Source: CAYYKK01 sp046351395 (GTDB lineage Bacteria > Myxococcota_A > Polyangia > Polyangiales > Polyangiaceae). From it: a stretch of 64,000 nucleotides of DNA. A program made the translations under genes and the position numbers. Location: positions 1-64,000 of the forward strand of contig JAXLYP010000028.1 of the NCBI GenBank assembly GCA_046351395.1. Reading direction: 5' to 3'. Shown here in pieces: positions 58,782 through 64,000 of this stretch. Numbering within the stretch: the stretch's first letter is position 1; every line of letters begins with the position of its first letter. Under the pieces are notes generated by a model that ran no database searches, was not told where the DNA came from, and saw only the letters and a list, made by a program, of their open reading frames with translations.

Positions 58782-60305
58782 ATGACTCTGGAGGCGGGCA
58801 CCTCGGTCTTTGATCGCCGCGCGTGGCTCAAGGTCGGCGGGCTCATCGTCGCGTTGCTCGCCATCCCCATCGCGGCGTGGATCTTCCTCTCGACCACGCC
58901 GACCGTCACCGCGACGACGTCGAGCGCCAAGCGCGCCGGCCGCGGGCCGCTCGCCGTCGAATCGGCCGCGCCGAGCGACTCGGGAGCGGGCCGCGTCCTC
59001 TCTGGGAAGGTGCTCGACGAAGCGGGGAAGCCGCTCGGCAACGCGACGGTCGTCTTCATGCCGACGGGACAGTCGATCCCTCGCTACACCGCGCGGAGCG
59101 AGGAGGACGGCAGCTTCTTCGTGGACAACGCGCCGCCCTCGAGCGGCTCGTTGAGCGCGAAGCTCGAGGGGTGGGTGGGTACGCCGATCATGGTCGGCGC
59201 CGACGACAACGACGCGTCCGGCTTCACGTTGAAGCTGCACGTCGCGGCGGGGGTGAAGGGCCAGGTCGTGGACAGTGACGGCAAGCCCGTCGACCACGCG
59301 ATGGTCACGTGCGACGGAGGCAAAGGCCAAGCGGGGACCGGGCCGGACGGCTCGTACAAGCTCCTGATCGACGACGAGGGTTGCACGGCGACCGCGACGC
59401 ACCCGGACTTCGGGTCGAGCGAGCCCTCACGCGTGCGCGCGGGCGCGCGGAACATCCTCGAGCTCCCGTCGCCGGGCGGCATCGCGGGGAACGTCTACGA
59501 CGAGCAAGGTCGCCCGGTCGCGGCGTTCACCGTGTCGATCGAGTCGTTCATTCCGACGGACAAGGACATGGATCGCCTCGGAGGCATGTCGCAGCCGTTC
59601 ACGGACGCCTCGGGCGCGTTCGAGCTGAAGGGCCTCGCGCGCGGGAGATACGTCCTCGCGGTGACGACGTCGGGGCGCCCTCCCGCGAAGAGCGACGCGA
59701 TCGAGGTGGGCCCCGGACGGACGACGCGAGGGATCCGGATCACGCTTTCGAAGGGGATCGCGCTCTTCGGCGTCGTCACGGATCGCACGACCCACCAGCC
59801 GATCCGAGGCGTGCAGATCGGCCTCGACGCGATGACGAGCTCGTTCGGGCCGACCAACGTCGCACCTGCGACGAGCGACGAGTCCGGGAGCTATCGCCTC
59901 GAGGGAGTCCCGGCGGGAGTGTTCTCGGTGCGCTTCAGTCACCCGCAGTACGGCGATCGCATCCTCTCCCTCGACGGACGCGGCAAATCCGAGCTCCGCG
60001 GGGACGTCGATCTCGCGCCCGGCAGCCCGGGTTCGATGGAGATGTCGGGGATCGGCGCGACCCTCGGGCAGGGCGCGGGGTTCGTCCTCATCACCCAGGT
60101 GCTGCCGGATGGGCCCGCCGAGGGTGCCGGGGTCCGCGCGGGCGATCACATCCTCCGCATCGATGGGGACGACGCGACGAGCTTCAGCGTGAGCGACTGC
60201 ATCCAGCGCCTCCGCGGGCCGGAGGGCAGCGTCGTCATCGTCACGATGGAGCGGGACGGCGAGCGCCGCGAGGTCCGCATGACCCGCGCTCGGATCGTTC
60301 GTTAA
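58782..60305 (+). CDS. Membrane protein with carboxypeptidase-like repeats and PDZ domain
   Basis: Predicted 507-residue protein. One N-terminal membrane helix (GGLIVALLAIPIAAWIFL, residues about 18-36) is followed by several carboxypeptidase-regulatory-like (prealbumin-like) beta units (SGKVLDEAGKPLGNATVVFM, KGQVVDSDGKPVDHAMVTCD, AGNVYDEQGRPVAAFTVSIE). A C-terminal PDZ domain follows (VLPDGPAEGAGVRAGDHILR to VVIVTMERDGERREVRMTR). The protein is anchored in the inner membrane facing the periplasm. PDZ domains bind C-terminal peptides, so it may regulate a protease or an envelope complex. 3 bp after the Fe-S protein gene. Confidence 0.8.
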   Translation: MTLEAGTSVFDRRAWLKVGGLIVALLAIPIAAWIFLSTTPTVTATTSSAKRAGRGPLAVESAAPSDSGAGRVLSGKVLDEAGKPLGNATVVFMPTGQSIPRYTARSEEDGSFFVDNAPPSSGSLSAKLEGWVGTPIMVGADDNDASGFTLKLHVAAGVKGQVVDSDGKPVDHAMVTCDGGKGQAGTGPDGSYKLLIDDEGCTATATHPDFGSSEPSRVRAGARNILELPSPGGIAGNVYDEQGRPVAAFTVSIESFIPTDKDMDRLGGMSQPFTDASGAFELKGLARGRYVLAVTTSGRPPAKSDAIEVGPGRTTRGIRITLSKGIALFGVVTDRTTHQPIRGVQIGLDAMTSSFGPTNVAPATSDESGSYRLEGVPAGVFSVRFSHPQYGDRILSLDGRGKSELRGDVDLAPGSPGSMEMSGIGATLGQGAGFVLITQVLPDGPAEGAGVRAGDHILRIDGDDATSFSVSDCIQRLRGPEGSVVIVTMERDGERREVRMTRARIVR

Positions 60306-60379
60306 AGCGACCCTTCGGGGCTCGATGGGCCGAGCTCGAGAAACTTGGCCCGATGGAAGTGGGGATGCTTGGGTGAGCC

Positions 60380-60685
60380 ATGGCCCAGCAGACGTGCGCC
60401 GCTTGCCCCGATCCCGTCCCGCATTCGAAGCTCTGCCGCGTCGTCCTCGACGGCCGGGTGATCGCACTTTGCCGGACGCACGCCGCGCGCGTCGCGGCCG
60501 CGCGCCCCGAGTCGTTCGACGAGATGCGCGCGCTGTTCAAGGAGATCCCCACGGACGACTCGCCCTTCGGGCGCCGGAGCGTGATCGACCGACGCATGGC
60601 GGACGACCGCCGCGTGTTCCCGCCCCGACCCGAGGGCAGGCGCCTCGTCCCCGGGCGGCGCCGCACCGACCAGCCTCAGCAGTGA
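60380..60685 (+). CDS. Small Cys/His-motif protein of unknown function
   Basis: Predicted 101-residue basic protein. Cysteines in TCAACPDPVP and KLCRVVLDGRVIALCRTHAA suggest one metal site. The second half is Arg-rich (FGRRSVIDRRMADDRRVF) and could bind nucleic acid or an acidic partner. No family recognised. ATG 60380 has GGTGAG nearby. It sits between the PDZ protein gene and folK. Confidence 0.5.
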   Translation: MAQQTCAACPDPVPHSKLCRVVLDGRVIALCRTHAARVAAARPESFDEMRALFKEIPTDDSPFGRRSVIDRRMADDRRVFPPRPEGRRLVPGRRRTDQPQQ

Positions 60686-60763
60686 CCTCCTTCGGCCGTT
60701 CATCGGGAGCGGCACGCGAAGGGGAGTGTGCAAAACCCCTCAAGCTCTGGTAGGGAAAGCGGT

Positions 60764-61264
60764 GTGGACCACATCCGACGAGTCGTGCTGGGACTCGGCT
60801 CGAACGTGGGGGATCGGGTCAAGAACCTCAACGAGGCCATCGCGGCGCTGCGAAAAGACCGCGACATGCATGTCCTCTCCGTGTCGCCGTTCTACGAGAC
60901 GGACGCCGTGCCGACGCCGGAGTGGAAGGGTCCGCCGCAGCCCAAGTTCGTGAACGGCGCGGTCCTCGTGCTCACGTCGCTGCCGGCGGCGGAGATGCTC
61001 GAACGCATGCTCGTGATCGAGAAGGACCTGGGCCGCGAGCGCACGGTCCCGTCCGACAAAGGACCGCGGACGATCGACCTGGACCTCCTTTGGATCGAAG
61101 GGGAAGCGGTGGACGAGCCGGGCCTTCGCGTCCCGCACCCGCGCCTCCGAGAGCGCGCGTTCGCGCTCCGCCCGCTGCTCGACCTCGCGTCCGACGCGCG
61201 CGACGAGCAGGGCGCCGCGTACGCCGACTGCCCCGAAGCGAAGACGGCCCTCGACAAGATCTGA
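60764..61264 (+). CDS. folK: 6-hydroxymethyl-7,8-dihydropterin pyrophosphokinase
   Basis: Predicted 166-residue enzyme of folate synthesis that transfers pyrophosphate from ATP to hydroxymethyl-dihydropterin. Family marks are VVLGLGSNVGDRVKNLNEAI, the FVNGAVLV strand, the HPPK signature KGPRTIDLDLLWI and VPHPRLRERAFALRPLLDL. GTG 60764 gives the usual length with GGGA upstream; GTG 60728 would add 12 unconserved residues. The only clear core-metabolism gene of the right arm. No other folate gene is adjacent. Confidence 0.93.
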   Translation: MDHIRRVVLGLGSNVGDRVKNLNEAIAALRKDRDMHVLSVSPFYETDAVPTPEWKGPPQPKFVNGAVLVLTSLPAAEMLERMLVIEKDLGRERTVPSDKGPRTIDLDLLWIEGEAVDEPGLRVPHPRLRERAFALRPLLDLASDARDEQGAAYADCPEAKTALDKI

Positions 61265-61291
61265 GCGCGGAGAGTTTGCCGGCGCTCGCGT

Positions 61292-61780
61292 CTACTCCGC
61301 TGGAGGAGGCGTCACGGCGCTGCGCGCGAGCCGCTTCTTCGCGAAGGTGAACGCGAGGCCCGCGCCGAGCGCGCTCACCGCCAGCATCAGGCCGAGGAGG
61401 AGACACCACGTGCCAAAGGTCGGCTGGTTCGGGACGTCCGACGAGCGCGCCATCGCGAGGCTCGCGCCCCAGCCGACGGCCGCGGTGAGCGCACCGGATG
61501 CGCGGGGCACCCAGGGGGACGAGCGCGGCGACATCGACGCGAGGAGCGCTCCACCCGCGCCTGCGGCGACCGCGAGGCCGACGAGGTTGACGATCGCGGT
61601 CACCACGTCCCCCGCGCGCGCGAGCGGAGCCCCGAGCAGGCCGTTCACGAGGGTCGCGACGATGATCCACGCGACGAGCGAGGACGCCGTCGCGACGAGC
61701 AGCAGGAACGGCGTGCTCCTCGGCTCCTCGGGCGCGGTCTCGTGGTCCTGGAGGACGGTGAGGTGACGCTTCTTCGCCAC
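61292..61780 (-). CDS. Four-helix membrane protein
   Basis: Predicted 162-residue protein with four hydrophobic segments (LLLVATASSLVAWIIVATLV, AIVNLVGLAVAAGAGGALLA, SGALTAAVGWGASLAMA, LLLGLMLAVSALGAGLAFTF). The short cytoplasmic start is charged (MAKKRHLTVLQDHETAPEE). GTG 61780 is the start. It lies 31 bp after the AgmX/PglI-type gene and may share its transcript. No family recognised. Confidence 0.65.
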   Translation of the reverse strand: MAKKRHLTVLQDHETAPEEPRSTPFLLLVATASSLVAWIIVATLVNGLLGAPLARAGDVVTAIVNLVGLAVAAGAGGALLASMSPRSSPWVPRASGALTAAVGWGASLAMARSSDVPNQPTFGTWCLLLGLMLAVSALGAGLAFTFAKKRLARSAVTPPPAE

Positions 61781-61811
61781 GCTCGAAGCGTGCTTCAGAT
61801 CCGCGGTCCTG

Positions 61812-64000
61812 TCACTTTCCGCTGAACGAACCCAGGTCGATGCGGGTCGCGCCGTTCACCACGACGAACGGGTGCTCCTCGAAGAACACGTCTCCGCTGC
61901 CGTCGTGATCGACGACCTCGAGCTTCCCCATCGAGAATCCCATCGGCCCGGCCATCTTCCCTAGCTCGAGGACGAACGAGTACGGCGCGTGGCGATCGGA
62001 GCCGCGGATCGCGAGCTCGTCCGGCCCGAACGCGCCCTTGATGTGCGCCTGCGTCGTCTTCAGCTCGTCGAGGTGATCGGGCGCGGCGCTCGCGTCCCGC
62101 ACGTGGAGGCTCGCGCTCGCGGCCTGCTCCCAGACCACGACGAAGCGGAGACTCGGCTTCGCATCGATGGTCGCACCGCTCGATTTCAGGCCCATCTCGA
62201 TCTCGCGCCGCTGGTTCGGGTGGGCGCGGAGCCACGCGGCTCCGAGCGTCGAGAGATCGCTCGTGAGCGTCGCTCGAGCGCCCACGAACGAGTCGACTCC
62301 ATAGTTCGCCTCCATCGCGTGCTGGATCGTCTTGAACGCGGCCTCGGGGTGACCGGCGCGCAGGCGCGCGAACGCGAGGAGCCGGTAGGAGGTCGGCTCG
62401 TCGGGGCGCGCCTCGACGGCGCGCGCGTACGCGTCGATCGCGAGCTCGAGGGACGCGTCGTTGCCGAGCTGCTCGAGCTGCTCGCCCGCGAACCGAGCCA
62501 TGTCCGGGCGGTTCGGCCAGAGCGCCAAGATGGACCCGAACGCGCGCTCCGCGGTGATCGCGTCCCCGGTCGCGCGCGCCGCCTGGCCGAGCGCGAAGTA
62601 GCCGAGAGCCTCAGCGGGGGCTTCGTTCACCCACGTCCACGCGTCGTGCAGCGCGCCCGATCCGTCGCCGCCCTCGATCTTGGACATCACGCCGAGGATG
62701 CGGCCCCGGTAGAGCGGGTCGATGTGCTCGTCCGCCGGGTGTCTCTCGGGCGCGGTGGGCGTCGCCCGGCCCGGGGCTACGCGCGCGCCCGCGGGCTCCT
62801 CGGGCGGCTTCTCCGTGGTGAGCTTGAGGGGGTACGTGATCGTGATCGACTCGGTCCCGGGGGAGGGGAAGCTGAGCTTGGAGAACGCCGTCGTCACGCA
62901 GTCGGACGTCTCGTTGTCGCGGATGTCCGAGCTCGCGGTGACGATCTTCGCGTCGGTGACGACGCCGTCCGCGCCGATCTTGAACGACGTCACGATCCGC
63001 CCCGAGGTGTGGGGCTTCCGGCGCAAGAGGTCGATGTAACAAGACTTGAAGCGCCCCGCGTTGATCCGAACGATGCGCCGGATGGTGTCCGCCGGGATGC
63101 GACCGGGCGGGATCGAGGGCTGATCTTCGGGCTCCTTGGGCTCCGCGACGGGCTCGACGACCGTCACCGGCGGCTCCACGGGCGGGTCCACCGCGACGGG
63201 CGTAGTGCTCGCGCCGACGGTGCCGTTCATCGGATCGGCGCTCATCGCGTCCGCGCTGAGCGTGCTCGGTACGTCGCTGATCGCGAAGCGACCGCCGTTC
63301 ACGGCGTCCGCGAGGACGGCGCGCGGGGCTGCTCCGGCGGAGGGCCCGAACAGCGCGACCTTCTGCGCGCCGAGGAAGGCGCCGAGGTCGTCGGCGCCGC
63401 TCGACGCCTTCGTGATCGGGACGTCGACGCGGGCACTCCCGAGCGTGAGCTGCACCTTCTCCGCCGCGCTCGGGACGCGCGCGACCAGGGCGATCGGATC
63501 TCCCGCTCGACCGTCCTCGATCTCGTGGGGGAACACGTCGCTCGCGCCCACGACGCTGATCGGGATCGCGCCGAGCGATTTGCGCTGGAGGCGCCGCGCG
63601 AGCGTCTCGCCGTCGACGTCGTCGTCGAAGACGGCGCCGTGACCGTCGTTGCCGCGGGCGATCACGTCGACGCGGGCGGCGTCTCGGCCCACGCGCGGCG
63701 CGATCACATCGCGCCGGGGGATGCCGGACGAGTCGAGTGACTTCACGGCGTTGACGAGGCCGGCCGAGTCTCCGGCGATCGCGTGGCCGCTCGTGAAGAC
63801 GACGAGCCTGCGGTCGCCCTTCGAGCTGCTCGCCTCGTGCGCCGCCCAACGGATCGCCCGCTCGAGGTCCGCCGCGCCGAGCGCGTGGCGGGCGCGGAGC
63901 GCGTTCTCCACCGCGTCGCTGAAATCAGCGGCGCGGCCCTCGTACAGGCTCTCGACGCTCTGATCGAACGCCGCCACCTGGATGGGGAGCTCCGCCGGGA
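61812..64000 (-). CDS. AgmX/PglI-type protein with vWA-like N-terminal region, 5' end missing
   Basis: The frame runs open to the right edge without a stop (the last in-window GTG, 63977, is followed upstream by further open codons), so the N-terminus is outside. The visible ~729 residues start in a vWA/VIT-like part (RRLVVFTSGHAIAGDSAGLV). A Pro-rich hinge follows, then an AgmX/PglI C-terminal-type domain (TIRRIVRINAGRFKSCYIDL, GRIVTSFKIGADGVVTDAKI, CVTTAFSKLSFPSPGTESIT). After this comes a TPR-like helical part (AERAFGSILALWPNRPDMAR, AIDAYARAVEARPDEPTSYR). AgmX/PglI proteins are known in myxobacterial gliding and envelope complexes. A role in motility or an outer-envelope machine is possible. 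Confidence 0.78.
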   Translation of the reverse strand, partial: PAELPIQVAAFDQSVESLYEGRAADFSDAVENALRARHALGAADLERAIRWAAHEASSSKGDRRLVVFTSGHAIAGDSAGLVNAVKSLDSSGIPRRDVIAPRVGRDAARVDVIARGNDGHGAVFDDDVDGETLARRLQRKSLGAIPISVVGASDVFPHEIEDGRAGDPIALVARVPSAAEKVQLTLGSARVDVPITKASSGADDLGAFLGAQKVALFGPSAGAAPRAVLADAVNGGRFAISDVPSTLSADAMSADPMNGTVGASTTPVAVDPPVEPPVTVVEPVAEPKEPEDQPSIPPGRIPADTIRRIVRINAGRFKSCYIDLLRRKPHTSGRIVTSFKIGADGVVTDAKIVTASSDIRDNETSDCVTTAFSKLSFPSPGTESITITYPLKLTTEKPPEEPAGARVAPGRATPTAPERHPADEHIDPLYRGRILGVMSKIEGGDGSGALHDAWTWVNEAPAEALGYFALGQAARATGDAITAERAFGSILALWPNRPDMARFAGEQLEQLGNDASLELAIDAYARAVEARPDEPTSYRLLAFARLRAGHPEAAFKTIQHAMEANYGVDSFVGARATLTSDLSTLGAAWLRAHPNQRREIEMGLKSSGATIDAKPSLRFVVVWEQAASASLHVRDASAAPDHLDELKTTQAHIKGAFGPDELAIRGSDRHAPYSFVLELGKMAGPMGFSMGKLEVVDHDGSGDVFFEEHPFVVVNGATRIDLGSFSGK

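Noticed and set aside
1..64000. Mobile element, integrase, tRNA or rRNA gene
   Set aside because: No transposase or integrase motif, terminal repeats, tRNA cloverleaf or rRNA sequence was recognised. A dedicated tRNA and insertion-sequence scan would be needed to be sure.

Overview
The window is about 70% G+C with almost no spare DNA. It encodes four Ser/Thr protein kinases (a fifth gene carries one kinase's frameshifted tail), an FHA-domain sigma-54 activator, many small Cys-rich lipoproteins, pentapeptide-repeat and DUF2169 proteins, an AgmX/PglI-type protein and a DUF1592/DUF1552 pair. This combination points to a myxobacterium (Myxococcota, probably Polyangiales/Sorangiineae-like). That is an inference from gene content; no rRNA or tRNA gene was recognised.

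Layout. 1-7.3 kb: end of a beta-propeller protein, a membrane nucleotide cyclase, a Baeyer-Villiger-type monooxygenase, a Cys-rich lipoprotein and an aromatic-ring-type FAD monooxygenase. 7.3-24 kb: an envelope-attack and secretion island. It holds tandem DUF1795 (Eag-like) proteins, two exported peptidoglycan hydrolases (CHAP type and lysozyme/transglycosylase type) that share the same seven-repeat lectin-like propeller, an FHA/sigma-54 activator convergent with a kinase, a DUF2169 protein, and a VgrG with a P-loop ATPase. A LysR regulator and a dihaem lipoprotein are interspersed. 24-40.4 kb: kinase/PEGA/lipoprotein operon, DUF1592-DUF1552 pair, hydrolase, VOC protein, a frameshifted kinase, KGG stress protein, Pcm, lipoproteins and an AraC regulator. 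40.5-52.2 kb: a second type VI payload cluster, all on the plus strand: short VgrG, extended VgrG without an OB domain, DUF2169-pentapeptide fusion, pentapeptide protein, DUF3540, DUF4150 (PAAR-like) tip, a compact transglutaminase-like protein and a further DUF2169 protein. 52.2-64 kb: aminotransferase-galE-kinase operon, subtilase with a membrane tail, orphan Fe-S protein, folK, and an AgmX/PglI-type protein cut by the window edge.

The most interesting signal is regulatory. Both lectin-hydrolase genes and the first vgrG have a good sigma-54 promoter (GG-N10-GC) and, 60-80 bp further upstream, a related inverted repeat (GATGTGAA-N5-TTYRCATC type). The FHA-domain sigma-54 activator encoded between them is the obvious candidate driver. 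This suggests one regulon that deploys two glycan-targeted muralytic lipoproteins together with a type VI spike, which could be a predation or competition programme. The shared sites are seen in the sequence; the regulon and its purpose are inferred. No type VI sheath or baseplate genes are in the window, so the core machine must be encoded elsewhere.
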